Position numbers and translations under genes: made by a program. From Ophthalmolycus amberensis (Eukaryota; Chordata; Actinopteri; Perciformes; Zoarcidae), in assembly GCA_024529925.1 (NCBI GenBank), contig JAFEUB010000787.1, positions 2,971,001 through 3,035,000 on the forward strand: a DNA stretch of 64,000 bases. The letters are read 5' to 3'. This document shows, one piece after another, positions 50,039 through 62,141 of this stretch (position 1 is the stretch's first letter; each line of letters opens with the position of its first letter). The notes under the pieces are model-generated. The model ran no database searches and was not told the DNA's origin. It saw only the letters and a program-made list of their open reading frames with translations.

Positions 50039-50449
50039 GCACAAATCCTTCTTGCCTATATGCTTATTAAGCCTATGAGAATATCTACTGTAGGCATGCG
50101 GTGATTCACTCTCTGATTATTCCGTGATATGATTGTTTGGTATTCAGTCCCCCGATAGACTGAGATACAGTGTGGTGTGAGTGTATGCATGCGTAAATCA
50201 GGGAATGAAGAAGAGAAACCAGGGGCAGCACATTTTTAAATAGCGATAAAAGATATTGAGAAATCAATTTCCTCATTTTAGAGAGATATTCTTAATAATG
50301 AGTACTACCCTTCAGTAGAACAGTAAACATTCTTAGGTGCAAGTTTTATTTTTATTTTTTATTTTTTTCAAGGACAAGGTTTTGCAGCAACTGGAACAAC
50401 AACACAATTTGATTAGTAGATAGCCCGTATTCGGCTCACTTTAATTTAT

Positions 50450-50580
50450 TTATCCTTTTAAGGGTCATATGGACCACATGTTATCCCATTGGGATATACA
50501 CTGGGCAGAAGGTAAGGAACACTACCAAGGACAGGTACCCAGCTATATGCAGCCAGTGCTTTGAGTCACAACGTATACAT
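50450..50580 (+). repeat. Degenerate fish repeat fragment
   Basis: The order of AGGGTCATATGGACCAC, TATCCCATTGGGATATACACT, GGGCAGAAGG and CCAAGGACAGGTACCCAGCT resembles a common teleost repeat with a TATCCCAGCT...GGGCG.GAGGCGGGG...ACAGGTCGCCAG layout. It is strongly diverged and short. I cannot fix the class. Confidence 0.45.
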
Positions 50581-53002
50581 ATCCAGTTCTACATCCCCTT
50601 GTGTGAAGGGCAGTTTGCACCTTTAATGAGGAGTGGATTGCTTGGTGTGGGGTGATGGTGCCCCTGTCCTATACATTGAACCGTATGGGTTGAAGAAAGT
50701 GTTGGTTCTTTTCTGAGATGTCCTCAGTAAAGTGGCTCTTAGAGGGTTAACTGCTGCCTGGGGAACTCTTATTATGGTAAGCGTATGTTTGATGAAAAAA
50801 ACTTCATACTAAAATTGAGGTCTTAGTAATTACAAGGGGAATAATTGGCTGGTGTTCTTAAATAGCTTTGGGCCAATATTTACTGATTATTCGGTGGAAG
50901 AGTGGAGAGGCCAAGATTGGCCTCTAGAGGCAGGATTACACCTAAGAACTGCAGGTCAGGCAGCTACTCTTTGTTTATCTTCTCTTAAGTGCACTCGAGT
51001 GTCTCTTACTTCATGTCTCCACCTTAGTGGGCAAAGAATCATTTGAATTTCTTACTAAATTCATACTTCATCATGCATTTATACAATTATCATGAAATAT
51101 ACAAAATAAATACATTTTAAGATTGTGTTTATATTTCTATACAGTACTTCTAAACAGTACTTAAAAAAAACACAGGGACAGAACTATTGCGAAGAACACA
51201 TTTTCTGCAGTCGAAACATGAAGTCAAGACATCTCAATAGAGGAAATGGTGCTCACAAAAGCAGCTGAGACAGGGTTTCACTGGGGAATGTGTGACAGAA
51301 AGCACAGTCAGACAGGGGGCTGCTCATTTGAGACGCGAGGATTATGTGTCTGGTAATATAATGGAGTAAAGGACAGGCTTTTGAAACCAGGACTGTGTGA
51401 GTCTGTGATGGGTCCCATCAATTCACACCGCTCCTTCATCAGTTCCATCATTGCAGCAGCCTCTGGCTCTGCCGGCGCCATTGGGAATATTTGTCAAAAG
51501 AGTCAGCACAGCTTCACCTCGAAGAAAATGTGAAAAGTTATGGGGACTTTGCCAATTTAATGGTGACGAAAGGTAAGAAAGGTAACCCAGACATCTGTCC
51601 AGTTTGACACAGTTTCTCCTTGCACAGCTCCATTTCTCATCGAGCATTTGATACCGTCTCTACCCTTGCCTTTTGCTGGTCCGTAGGACAATAGGCAGAT
51701 TAAAAAATTACACGGCAGCAACTCTTCAAATTCCAGCCTCACGTTGGAATCCTTCTTTAGTGTTGCTTTACTTGAAATTCGTGGGCGGGAGTGGCGGTTG
51801 GATGGGTCAAACAAACATATGACTTTCACTCGGTAGAACGCTGTTCATGTCTCGTGTGAAACAAAGTCAACATTGACTTCTTTTACCTTAGTTTTGGTAA
51901 TTAACTTCTGTACCATATTAATGCCAGTTATGGAACAAACAGTTATTTTACGTAAGAAACTAATTTATTTTAACATAAACCGCAATCTTTCCGAAGCCTA
52001 ACCAAGTAATTTTGTTGCTTAAACCTAACTACCTATAGTTTTGTTGCATGACTACACCTTAAAAGTAAGTAAACCTACATTGGAAGTATATTTTGAAAAG
52101 AGGCAGTATTCATGTAACAAGTGAAGACAGAAGTTTATTTCGAAAATACTCTATGCATATAACGAGCGCAATCTGACATGCTGTCCCTGTCACGTCGTAG
52201 ATTGGTACTAACGAGTTGGGAGTGAGAATGCGTAACACCATTGTTGATCGAATTTCTCCAATTTTAGGTCGGGGTTGGCTGTGTGTAAAAATGGGGTTGG
52301 CTTGTCAACCTTAAAAAATTCTGTTGAAGCCCTATCAGTTTTTGTCTTTCTACCTAAATGTCTCTCTACCTGTAAATTGTTTATGTCGACATGCCTTCTT
52401 GTCTACCAGTTGGTGTGCCTGTCCATGTCCTTTGTATTCCTCAGTTGGAGTGCAGTTTAAATGTTCCTAGCTGGGCAGCATTGCACCAGAATGAGCTTTG
52501 GCCTTGCGGTGTCCTTTCCTGTCGAGAAGCACCACCTTATCTCTGAAAAATGCTTTTTTTATGATTCGCCAGATCTTCTTTTCCCTAGTATTAACACGTA
52601 ATCTTCTGGCTTCTGTGACATATTTGTCTCTGCAGACACTCATTCCGTCCTCTGCGAATTTTATTATTCACCTCATTTAATCTCTTTATTGTTCTGTAAT
52701 CCTTGGTCAATCTCTCTGCCCTCTCCTCCCTCAAAGTTCCAGCTGAGGTCCCCTGGGCCTCTCCTTTGCAGGCCACTTGTCTGCTCCTATTCACAAAGCC
52801 ATGGTATGTTTAACACAAGGACACAACCTTGGTGTCAGATACCACTGCTCTCTCACTCTCATTTATTTTCCACTGATCCCGCCCTCATTCTCCTCCGCCA
52901 ACTTAGTAGTGCTGTGTTTACAACCAGGTCACAGGCAATTAGGCCTCCCCCTTAACTCTGCTTCACATCCCTGCTCCATCCAGTCTGTTCATCCATCAAT
53001 CA

Positions 53003-53023
53003 ATCCATCCATCCATCCATCCA
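53003..53023. repeat. (ATCC)n tetranucleotide repeat
   Basis: This is about five ATCC units within a pyrimidine-rich segment. Confidence 0.9.
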
Positions 53024-53489
53024 CTCCGAAGCAAAGATTAACCCAAGGACCGACAACACACCTCATTTCCCTATTCCTCTTTCCCCCCTTCTGTCCATCC
53101 ATCACTCACCCTGTGTGCTCATCCATCTATTCATCGCCATGACTTGACTGAAATAAAAACATTAGCTTCAGGGCTCAGACATGGCTGCTTCTTCATTTTC
53201 TCTCCTCCGTCCTTGCATCCCTCCTCCTATCCACCCACCGTTTCAGACAGCACTCAGCACTTTAATTGTATCCCTCTGAACTTTTATTCTTCCATCCACC
53301 CAGACGTGCCCTTTTCTCTAACTTTCGACTATAACCCAAAGTAATGTTGCATTATTAACATGTCATCCCCACAGACAGACAGCCTGGGCAGCTTTCCTCT
53401 CCCTGCATGAATGTTTTCAGTCTGCATTGGTCTGTCTTTCTCCAAAAGCCATGAGGTAGGAGTAGTACCTTGCAAAATGAAAGCAAACT

Positions 53490-53712
53490 GTCATCACTTC
53501 ATTATTTTATCCTATTAGACATTTGTGTAAAATTGTCATTGTTAAAATATGAATTCTTGAGTTATAGCCAACAAATTTTCTGGGGAGGTCACAGTGACCT
53601 TTGACGACCAATAATATAATCAGTTCATCCTTGAGTCCAGGGGAATGTTTGTGACAAAATTGAAGATATTCCCTCCAGACGTTCCTGAGATAACAAGATG
53701 GACAAGATGGTC
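53490..53712 (+). repeat. Widespread fish interspersed repeat, copy 3, left part
   Basis: It shares TGTCATCACTTCAT, AGACATTTGTGT, AAATTGTCA, CACAGTGACCTTTGACGACC, AATCAGTTCATCCTTGAGTCC and CTGAGATA with the copies at 19.73 and 43.46 kb. It is interrupted near 53,712 by a second element. Its expected 3' end, GGACAACCC followed by AAAACATAATGCCTC, reappears at about 54,194. Confidence 0.7.
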
Positions 53713-54187
53713 GTAGGTACCGAGCAGCAACTTCTGGTGCTGTGAAATGAAGCCAACGCCTAAGTGCCAAAAACTGCAGTTCCTCAAATGGTCATTCATG
53801 GTCCCCATAGTTAAAATAAATAAATAAATATTTAGCAGAAATAAACATGGTAATAGCCTGGTACAAAAAACGGTTTGGTCTCTATAGATAACGTTCTGCA
53901 CGGGGTGGGGGGGGTTCTTTATAGAACGTCTCCGTTTAAATTATATTAAGGCTTAAAGTTAGTCATCATTAATGGCATGGCCGCTTTGAGTGACAGGTGG
54001 GTGGCGTCTCAGGTCACCCGGGCTCCACCAACGAGCCACCTCTTTGCTAATTTTTGGAGGCTTTGTCGTCACTGCTAAGATGGCATCAGCCGAAGCCCCA
54101 CACTTTGAGCTTCACGACAGCTCTTCAGAAACCTATGGGTAATGTCAGGGAGACTATACGTTCAGATTGTATACAGTGTATGGTACG
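53713..54187 (+). repeat. Second fish repeat, nested inside copy 3
   Basis: The block from GGTGCTGTGAAATGAAGCC through GCCAAAAACTGCAGTTCCTC, TACAAAAAACGGTTTGGTCTC and GAGTGACAGGTGG to ATACAGTGTATGG corresponds to another teleost repeat that I recognise from its tail (a CTACGTCCA...ATACAGTCTATGG type ending). GTACCG occurs near both borders (53,717-53,722 and 54,187-54,192) and could be a target duplication, though it is too short to be decisive. It has no coding capacity. Confidence 0.6.
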
Positions 54188-54235
54188 TACCGGAGGACAA
54201 CCCAAAAACATAATGCCTCTGGCCTCAGGCATATA
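54188..54235 (+). repeat. Widespread fish interspersed repeat, copy 3, right end
   Basis: GGAGGACAACCC followed by AAAAACATAATGCCTCTGGCC is the usual 3' end of the repeat that starts at 53,490. Its separation from the left part by about 475 bp supports a nested insertion. Confidence 0.6.
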
Positions 54236-55504
54236 TATTTAAAAAAATAAATAACGAAAGCGTTAATACATTAAATGCTGTCAAATAATACACTAATACT
54301 AAATTGGAGGTGTATGGCTCCAACAAGAACCAACCTTTAGTGTAACACTAATATGGGGAACTGTTAAAATACATACAGAGGCATCTTGTTCTTCACCGCA
54401 GCACAGCGGCAGAGCAAATCAGCAGGGAAGGGGTTGGTGAAGAGAGCTGGAATCAGAGATTTATAACGCTGACTTCCTCAGCACTCTTCTGTACGTTTTT
54501 TTTTCCTTTCTTTTCAGGCACAGGGTTTGTCCAGAAAATTCTGCCTACAAGTATCCCAGAAATAGGTAGAGAGCAGAATGGAAACTTATGTATGCACACA
54601 CACAGAGTAGCACTTCAGTTCTTTCATCCTTTCTTTCATTCTCGCTTTCTTTCTCTCCAAGCTCTCCGGGAAGCCGTTACAGCACATTGACTACTGAATT
54701 CTTGGAATGATTATATACAGCAGCAGAACCTTATTATATGCATCCAGCTGTACAGTAGCTGCATTTCCTTAAAAAGAAATCAGCGTGTTTATGCTCAGTT
54801 TCCTTATGTCACCGCAAAGAATCCGTCTTGGCTGAGACATGAGACAGGATTGACAGCGGAGCATCTGGGGAATAAAACTTCTCCTGGCTTGTCTCAACAA
54901 ACAGAGAAGCAGACGAGTGGCTGCCGGGCTAGTGTTTGGTGTTACCCATACTGTTTACACAACGGGTGTTTTTGTTTGGCACCACAATGATTTTCCCAAT
55001 GGGGTTTGTGTGACAGCAGGTAATAGTTAAAAAATGCTGTCTCCCACTCATCTGCCTTTTCATATTTGCCTGCTTCACTTATTTGCTCCCCTTACCTCTC
55101 TCTAGCTCCCTCCCCTCTTCTTTCTGTCTCTCTGTGCTTTTTGATATCTCTCTTCTCTCTCTCTCATATACAGAGAGACACAGCAAAAAATTCACATGCG
55201 CTGCCACACTTAAGCTGATCCAAGGGCACCGGAGGCAGTTTGTCAGCTTCAATTAGTGTCCGGTGTCCCACTGCTGCTGTGGTACACCCAGAATATAACT
55301 TGCTGGTCAGTGCATGTGTGTTCACTCATGATTGACACAACCTTCCAGTTTAAACAAAATCTTTGACATCAATCAAGGCGGAGAGGAAGCCTGCAAATAC
55401 TCAAGTATACGTTCGGAGGGCTAAAAGCTCTCATCACAAAAAAGTAGTCCAGCCCGGAGCCACACTTCAGAGAAGGAAAGCATAAAAGATCGGAGTCAAA
55501 ACTG

Positions 55505-55935
55505 ACTCCTGAAAGGAACACTTCAACATGTTGGGATATGTGCTTGTTTACTGTCTACATGGAGTGAATGAGAAGATCAGTTTCAATTTTTATCTTTGTA
55601 GGTTTAGTAGGGAGATCGCTCCATGACAAAGCAGGGCAATAGAGCTCATCTTAGTCGAAGCAATACATGTCGGCGCTAATACATCCAGCCATCACCTGGG
55701 TTTTGAGTTTTTAACTGCAGGAAAAGTCAGCAAATGAACAAGACTAATGGGAAGGGGCCTTTTTTCATTGTGCCTAGCTTTTGTAAGATCACCTCTTGTT
55801 GAAACAAAGTATTGTATTTTTTCTTTTCTACGTGTATTAATCCAGAATTTGTTGAAAGCACATTTGATGGAGCTAGACAAGGGGTTCCTCTGTACTGCTG
55901 TAGTTTGTGCTAAGCTAAGCTGCACACATCTTAAC
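55505..55935 (+). repeat. Old fish interspersed repeat remnant
   Basis: AACACTTCAACATGTTGGGA, GAATGAGAAGATCAGTTTCA, GTTTGTGCTAAGCTAAGCTG and similar blocks match, in order, a common teleost repeat with a TTTTGGGAAATA...GATGAGAAGAT...AGCTTAGCTTAGC layout. It is too diverged to classify and its limits are approximate. Confidence 0.45.
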
Positions 55936-56158
55936 ATGTCATTTTTGTTGTGAACAATGAGAGATGAAATTTATATTTTCATCTAACTGCACAGAGACAA
56001 ACAAGTGGATTTAAAAGACACAATTGTGAATTATTATCATTATTGTTATCATTATTGTTGACATGTTCCCAACAGGTCAACATGCCAAAATGTCCTCACT
56101 TTAAAAAAATGTCATCCATTTTTAAAACTTGTTTCAGTCCTTACTATGTAGCAAGTAC

Positions 56159-56162
<4 letters not shown>

Positions 56163-56190
<28 letters not shown>
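56163..56190. repeat. (AC)n microsatellite
   Basis: This is a pure AC tract of about 14 units. Confidence 0.95.
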
Positions 56191-56193
<3 letters not shown>

Positions 56194-57189
56194 TCAGGTT
56201 ATATGACAGAGAAGGAAAGAAGCGGAGGGTGAAGCATGGACAAATCAATGATGTCCTCTCCTCGCTCCCTCCCTGCTCCTCAGCTCTTCCCTCCCGTTTC
56301 TTTTCACTCTCCCATCTTCCTTTCACCCATGCATCTTTTACTTCATCCTCCTCCTTCCACTTCCTGCCCCCGCCATTCTTTTCCGCAATCTCCCACCTGG
56401 CCTGGAGGAGGGGGAGACATGCTGCATAAAGATACATGCAAATCTACCTAATAGCACGGAACATTTGAGAGAAATAGGGATCTTCCCCCTTGGAGATATT
56501 TTTTTTTCTGTCACTATCTTTCCGCCCTTCACTCTTTGCTTGTTTTCACCCAGATTTGAGTTCACTTTCCCTCTGATTTATTTATCTCAACTTGCTAACT
56601 GCGTCTCATTTTTCTGACTCACATCATGATAATAATATTTGACGCATACTCGTACCTCCTCCCTTTCTCTTTTTCTCATCACCCTCTCCATCTCACCCTG
56701 CAGGAGTTTTTTACATAATTGTAATAATCACTTCCAGTGGTTTTGCCCCTCATAACCTCCCTAAAATAGCGCTGGCTAACTAGCCCTTTAGAGCTGCATC
56801 CTCTCTACTTTGTTCCATGATCAGAGGACGCGCGAGAGGCCTCTGTACACTATCTACATAATGTGCGTATAAAATCTCAATTCATTAAACACATTACTAT
56901 GCCTATTGCCTTGTTAGCAACCGTGGCTTATTTGATATTATCAGTATAGTCTTGATCCTGCCTTAAAGCCTTATTTAGTATTGTTTACCTCTGAGTAAAA
57001 CGGTGTGCTTGCTTTGAAACACTGGTACAGTACATCGACAGTTTCATTTTTAATTGCACCAACTGTTTATAGACTTTTTTTCTCTTAACTATATGCTGAA
57101 ACTGCTTCGAATGCACTTTAACAGAGTCCCTTTTACATCTAATCTCTAATTTGTGTTTAAATTCTAAACTTGTCACAACAGAGTTTTAG

Positions 57190-57605
57190 CCACTCTATAG
57201 CTTCATGGCTCTGGGAATGTTGGTTATTCGGTCAATCCATCACTTTGGTCCAGAATGAAATATCTAAATAACTCTTACATGGATTGATGTGCAATTCACA
57301 TTCACATGATTTATTCTAACGACTCAGGCGGATCCCCTGGCTTTTCCTCTGGACCACAATGAGGTTGACATTTGAGGTTCTGAGTTAAATGTCTACAGAA
57401 TGAAGCCATGACATTTGATCGAGATTTTTCATGTTCCCCCTCAGGAATTGTAATAACTTTTTATTAAACACTATCATTAAATAAACAGTTTCATCCAATA
57501 GTTTGGTTTATCATCAAATACCTGAAATACTAATAACTGTTCCATGAGCCTCAGCTGTAAATTCTAAATAGCAAATGTTAGCATGCTACACGCTAAACTG
57601 AGATC
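57190..57605 (+). repeat. Old fish interspersed repeat with GGTCCAGA / GAGGTTGACATTTG modules
   Basis: TTTGGTCCAGAATGAAATATC, GATCCCCTGGCTTTTCCTCT, ATGAGGTTGACATTTGAGGT, TGTTCCCCCTCAGGAATTGT and GCAAATGTTAGCATGCTACA occur in the order of a very common percomorph-type intronic repeat. It is diverged and non-coding. This block is one of the better arguments that the host is a spiny-rayed teleost. Confidence 0.6.
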
Positions 57606-59915
57606 CCAATCCAGTAACAGCCGTTACACAGCAGGCGTGTTCGATTTCAACAGCTAATATGTGGATGAGTGCTGGTGTACTCCTGCACTGTGAGGCAGAT
57701 GCATCTGATAGAGAGCAGCAACAGGATATTAGTCTGTGAGCCAATACAAGTGACCGTTTGAGAAGGAACAACAAACAACATGACGTTACTATCCACATGT
57801 CTTACTGTGTTGTGCCAGACTAATCCAATAAGCCAAAAACATGCAAATGCCATCCATTAAATATATCTTTTCATAGCTTGTTCAGATTGTCCGCATAGAC
57901 TACAATGTCAAAGAAAAGCTCTTAAAAGACTCTCTCACGAAGATTAAAAAAGCAGCTATATACTGTAAATCCAATAGAGTTGGAACAGGTTAAATAAAAG
58001 ATTTCCCTCCTAGTTCTGTGACGAGAGCTCACAAAAAGCCACTACTGTTCTTGCCACGAGGAGAAAAGTAGAGCTTGATTCAGATGTTGCACCCTGAGTC
58101 ACAGGTTAATACATGTGTCTGTGGATCATTTCTGTTAGATTTGATGAAAAGGGTAACTAACAGCTTTGTGTGTCACTGTGGCTTAGCCTTATAAGAGAAA
58201 CTCTGTCAACAATAACTAACTCAGTGGAACTCTGTTGAAATGGGTAATAATCTCTCTGCATGTGAATTAGTTTTGTTGGAAGTAGAGGAAACCCAGTGTT
58301 TCTCTATGTTACACAATAACGGTCACGCAGACACTAACGTTAATTGGCATGCGAAGCCAAAAGGGTTAGCTTAGCATTTCCAAGCATGTCAGGATATTTA
58401 TGCAAATGTCTGCGTGTGTGTGTGTGTGCACGCATTCATGGCTTGCGGTGCGTCCCCGGGTGAGCTGCCATGAGTGCGTGTGTTTGAGTTGGTGGGCACA
58501 TTAAGCCGTTACGTTGAGAAAAATGTCCTTGTCGACGGGCTGGCATCCTTCAAAACATGTAATGGAAGAAATGTTTCTTGCATGATGGCGGGACTGCGAG
58601 GGGGGGTTCCAAGGTCCCATGACTCTCTGAAGTCACTGAGCGTAATTCACCACATACGTCAGATGAGACTGAGATGATAATTGAAGGTGACCTCAATTTA
58701 AGAACACTGCAGTTTGCAGGCCATTGATTCTTATGAAGAGGGAGAATATTTTGCTCTGTCTTCCAAAAAGATGGCGAATATGTGCCGAGGGGGAAACGAG
58801 AGCGTGAGAGTGTAATGATTGTGACTCTATTACGACCCGTGCTGCCGTTTCTATCTCTTGTGCGGGATCTATGAGGATATGGTCATCTATCCCCCTTCTA
58901 GCTGTCTCTCTAGCTCTTCTCTCAGTTTCATTTTACCTTTCTCCTCGTCAACCCTTTCCCTAATCTAGCAACGTATCAGCCTTTCCCCCATTCACTCATC
59001 ACCTCGCCCTCCCTATCTTCATTTTCTCTCCCCGCTTAGCCACAAGCCTTTTTGTTTTTATTGTTGCTGGTTCTAAAGTACAAATCGGATCAGCCATTTT
59101 TCCTCTCTGAAGGCATTTAAGATGTCGCAGATAGCTAACGAAGCAATTACACATGGCAGACTTGTCGCCTCTGTATAAGGGAGCAGTGGAGCCTGGCATG
59201 CCCGTAGATGTATAGAGAGAGAGATATATATAGGCTTCCATGTAGTACAGCCCCTGAAGGTAATGGAGCAGACAGCCAATTTTACCACAGTGTCACATTC
59301 ATAATTATGACGATCTGAGGTGTCTGCTATTATCATATCCCTAGACAACTATATGCATATGTGAGAAGTGTGTTGGGGAAAAATATCATGACAAAGGATT
59401 GTGGTTTGAAAAAGACAAGTTTGGTTTGTGGAGAAAATGAGAAGTCGTCAGAATAATTACTTAATTAAGGTAAAACAGGAAAAAAGAATAAGGCTGGACT
59501 GTGTGTCTGTCATTAGTGAGACTGAGCAGGGATGAGAAGGAAGACTGAAAGAGAGGACAGAACAGTGAGGGAGGATTGGAAAGAAATATCAGGTTAAGTG
59601 GTATTCTCAACAGAATGTAGAGTTAATACTACAATTAAGGGCGTCTTGATGTACCGTGTGATAAGGCAGACACACACTCACTTTATATCTCAAAACACCA
59701 GTAGTTGCACTGCAGTTGGGCTCATCGGGGCCTGTTGTCCATAATTCAGAATCTTTCTTGCAAGCACTGAACGCCTCTCCTATGTAAAATACATCCATTA
59801 TCCATATTTCTTTACAAGACACAGTGTCCTGACAGCAGTCGGGTACAAGAGAAATACATTTGACTTCATATGGTATGGAAGTTAATGCACATGGTGTGGG
59901 CAGAGAGAGAGAGAG

Positions 59916-59952
<37 letters not shown>

Positions 59953-60160
59953 AAGAAAGAGATCTATAATTTATTCAGAAAAAACAACCAATGTTTATTT
60001 AATTTGGTTCAAGCGTTGGACCTGCTTCTTCTAGGGAAGTTCATGTCCCCAACTAGATGCACAATGACTACAGGGTAAAGGCTAAATAATAGAATGAAGG
60101 TTGCACCGTGGAAGGTTTGCAAATGCTAAGGATGAAATATTTAGCTGATTAGCCTTCTAG
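57606..60160. other. Intron-like DNA upstream of the LINE
   Basis: No gene was recognised. It contains a TG tract near 58,414-58,430 and the GA/GAAA tract at 59,902-59,962. Confidence 0.55.
59902..59962. repeat. (GA)n passing into (GAAA)n
   Basis: This is a GA tract with one GC interruption, ending in several GAAA units. Confidence 0.95.
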
Positions 60161-60341
60161 CATGTGACCATAGGGAATGTTAAATACATGATAACGTTAA
60201 AGTGTTGTAACACCGAACAGACCACTTCAATGATTGGATACATCCAAGAGAATTCCTTCAAGGAAATAAATGACAAAGTTAATACGGTAGCTGCTGAACG
60301 ATTACCCCTTCTCTGTGAAACTTTGCCTGTAAAAATGGTGA

Positions 60342-61928
60342 AGCTCTAACATCCATTCAAATATCATGACACAATTTCATTCAATCGACCGTAGAAGCCT
60401 AGAAGACATTATACAACATCTGAAGTCATCCTCCTGCTGCTTGGATATTCTACCAACACACTTTTTCAAAAATATTTCAAACTGCATGACCACTGATCTT
60501 TTACAAATTGTAAACACATCCCTTCTCTCAGGTGTCTTCCCACAAGCCCTAAAAACTGGAGTTATTAAACCACTCCTAAAGAAAGCTAGTTTAGACTCCG
60601 CAACGATGAAAAATTATAGGCCAATATCAAACCTCCCATTTTTAAGTAAAATAATTGAAAAAGCGGTTTTCCAACAGCTGACCGACTTCTTGACCGTAAA
60701 TAACTGCTTTGATGTTTTCCAGTCAGGCTTTCGACAGCACCACAGTACTGAAACTGCTCTTGTTAAGGTTTTCAACGACATCCACTTAAACATAGACAAT
60801 GGCAGAAGTTCAGTCTTAGTGTTACTAGATCTCAGTGCTGCATTCGACACGGTCGACCATGCCATACTCCTAGAAAGACTAAAAATCTGGGTGGGACTCT
60901 CTGGCACAGCACTTAACTGGTTTGAATCCTACTTGAAGGGCCGAGAATACTTTGTGTCTGTAGCTGATTACACATCAGAGCTGACTAAAATGACATGTGG
61001 TGTTCCCCAAGGTTCAATACTGGGGCCTCCTCTGTTCAACATCTACATGCTTCCACTAGCTCAGATTATGGAAAACAACAAAGTGTGTTATCATAATTAT
61101 GCAGACGACACACAAATCTACATAACTATGTCACCAGGGGACTATAATCCCATACAAGGGCTGGGTAACTGCATTGAACAAATCAACAACTGGATGTGCC
61201 AGAATTTTCTTCAATTAAACAAAGATAAAACAGAAGTAATTGTTTTTGGTACCAAGGACGAACAATTGAAAATCACCGCTCAGCTTCAGTCACTGATGTT
61301 AAAACCCACAAACCAAGCCAGAAATCTAGGTGTAGTTATGGATTCAGACCTCAACCTGAACAGCCATATCAAGACAATTACAAAATCAGCCTACTACCAC
61401 CTGAAGAATATATCAAGGATTAGAGGACTTATGTCTCAACAGGATTTGGAAAAACTTGTCCATGCATTTATCTTCAGCAGACTGGACTACTGTAACGGTG
61501 TGTTTACAGGTCTCTGTAAAAAATCCGTCAGAAAGCTGCAGCTGATTCAGAACGCTGCAGCTCGAGTCCTCACTAAGACCAGGAGGGTGGACCACATCAC
61601 TCCAGTTCTGAGGTCTTTGCACTGGCTTCCTGTCCAACAAAGAATTGACTTTAAAATCCTGCTGTTGGTTTACAAAGCACTGAATGGTTTGGGACCAAAA
61701 TACATCTCCGATCTGCTACTACCTTATGAACCATCCCGACCCCTCAGGTCGTCTGGGACCGGTCTACTTTCTGTTCCCAGAGTCAGAACTAAACATGGAG
61801 AAGCAGCGTTCAGTTTTTCTGCTCCACACATCTGGAACAAAGTCCCAGAAAGCTGCAGGTCTGCTGAGACCCTCAGCTCATTTAAATCAAGATTGAAGAA
61901 CTTTCTGTTTGCTGCTGCCTTTAATTGA
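60342..61928 (+). CDS. L2-type LINE reverse transcriptase (ORF2, amino-terminally truncated)
   Basis: This long frame is open from just after a stop at 60,339; the first methionine is at 60,366, giving 520 residues. It encodes the reverse-transcriptase half of a non-LTR retrotransposon. Residues from the methionine: the [10 protein letters not shown] block (83-92), [12 protein letters not shown] (118-129), motif [14 protein letters not shown] (153-165), motif [10 protein letters not shown] (212-220), catalytic YADD (245-248), [12 protein letters not shown] (281-292) and the carboxy-terminal [16 protein letters not shown] (488-503). All catalytic motifs look intact. The apurinic endonuclease domain normally upstream is absent, so it is not autonomous as it stands. 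The clade call (L2, Maui-like, within the CR1/L2 group) is from motif wording and tail type. A short open segment in another frame at 60,164-60,346 could be frame-shifted upstream ORF2 but is not convincing. Confidence 0.9.
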   Translation, partial: SSNIHSNIMTQFHSIDRRSLEDIIQHLKSSSCCLDILPTHFFKNISNCMTTDLLQIVNTSLLSGVFPQALKTGVIKPLLKKASLDSATMKNYRPISNLPFLSKIIEKAVFQQLTDFLTVNNCFDVFQSGFRQHHSTETALVKVFNDIHLNIDNGRSSVLVLLDLSAAFDTVDHAILLERLKIWVGLSGTALNWFESYLKGREYFVSVADYTSELTKMTCGVPQGSILGPPLFNIYMLPLAQIMENNKVCYHNYADDTQIYITMSPGDYNPIQGLGNCIEQINNWMCQNFLQLNKDKTEVIVFGTKDEQLKITAQLQSLMLKPTNQARNLGVVMDSDLNLNSHIKTITKSAYYHLKNISRIRGLMSQQDLEKLVHAFIFSRLDYCNGVFTGLCKKSVRKLQLIQNAAARVLTKTRRVDHITPVLRSLHWLPVQQRIDFKILLLVYKALNGLGPKYISDLLLPYEPSRPLRSSGTGLLSVPRVRTKHGEAAFSFSAPHIWNKVPESCRSAETLSSFKSRLKNFLFAAAFN

Positions 61929-62141
61929 ACCACGTTCAATTAATATATTAATCAATTTCCTGCATTTCTGCATTTTACTACTGCATTTTATTTCTTACAC
62001 TGTTTTTTAATTGTTTTTGAAATCTCCTTTTCTTTTGCCTTGTGTTTTGATGCTTTTAATGGTTTTATGTGAAGCACTTTGAATTACCTTGTTGTTGAAA
62101 TGTGCTATACAAATAAACTTGCCTTGCCTTGCCTTGCCTTG
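60342..62141 (+). mobile_element. L2-type LINE, 5'-truncated, with 3' UTR and pentamer tail
   Basis: The element comprises the reverse-transcriptase ORF, a ~190-nt AT-rich 3' UTR containing GTGAAGCACTTTGAATTACC and GCTATACAAATAAACTTGCC, and a terminal TTGCC-type pentamer array (about 62,119-62,141). Tandem short repeats instead of poly(A) are typical of L2/CR1-group tails. The 5' boundary is uncertain and may lie up to about 200 bp upstream. The orientation is opposite to grid2. It is the same family as the 28 kb copy, with near identity across the shared ~0.86 kb. Confidence 0.88.

Larger units (their letters stand above)
43752..53489. other. Intron-like DNA with microsatellites and short repeat fragments
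   Basis: No gene was recognised on either strand. Contents are TG, GA and CA tracts (46,401-46,430; 47,571-47,617; 49,237-49,267; 50,012-50,038), probable old repeat fragments at 47.64-47.94 and 50.45-50.58 kb, and an ATCC tract (53,003-53,023). Confidence 0.55.
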
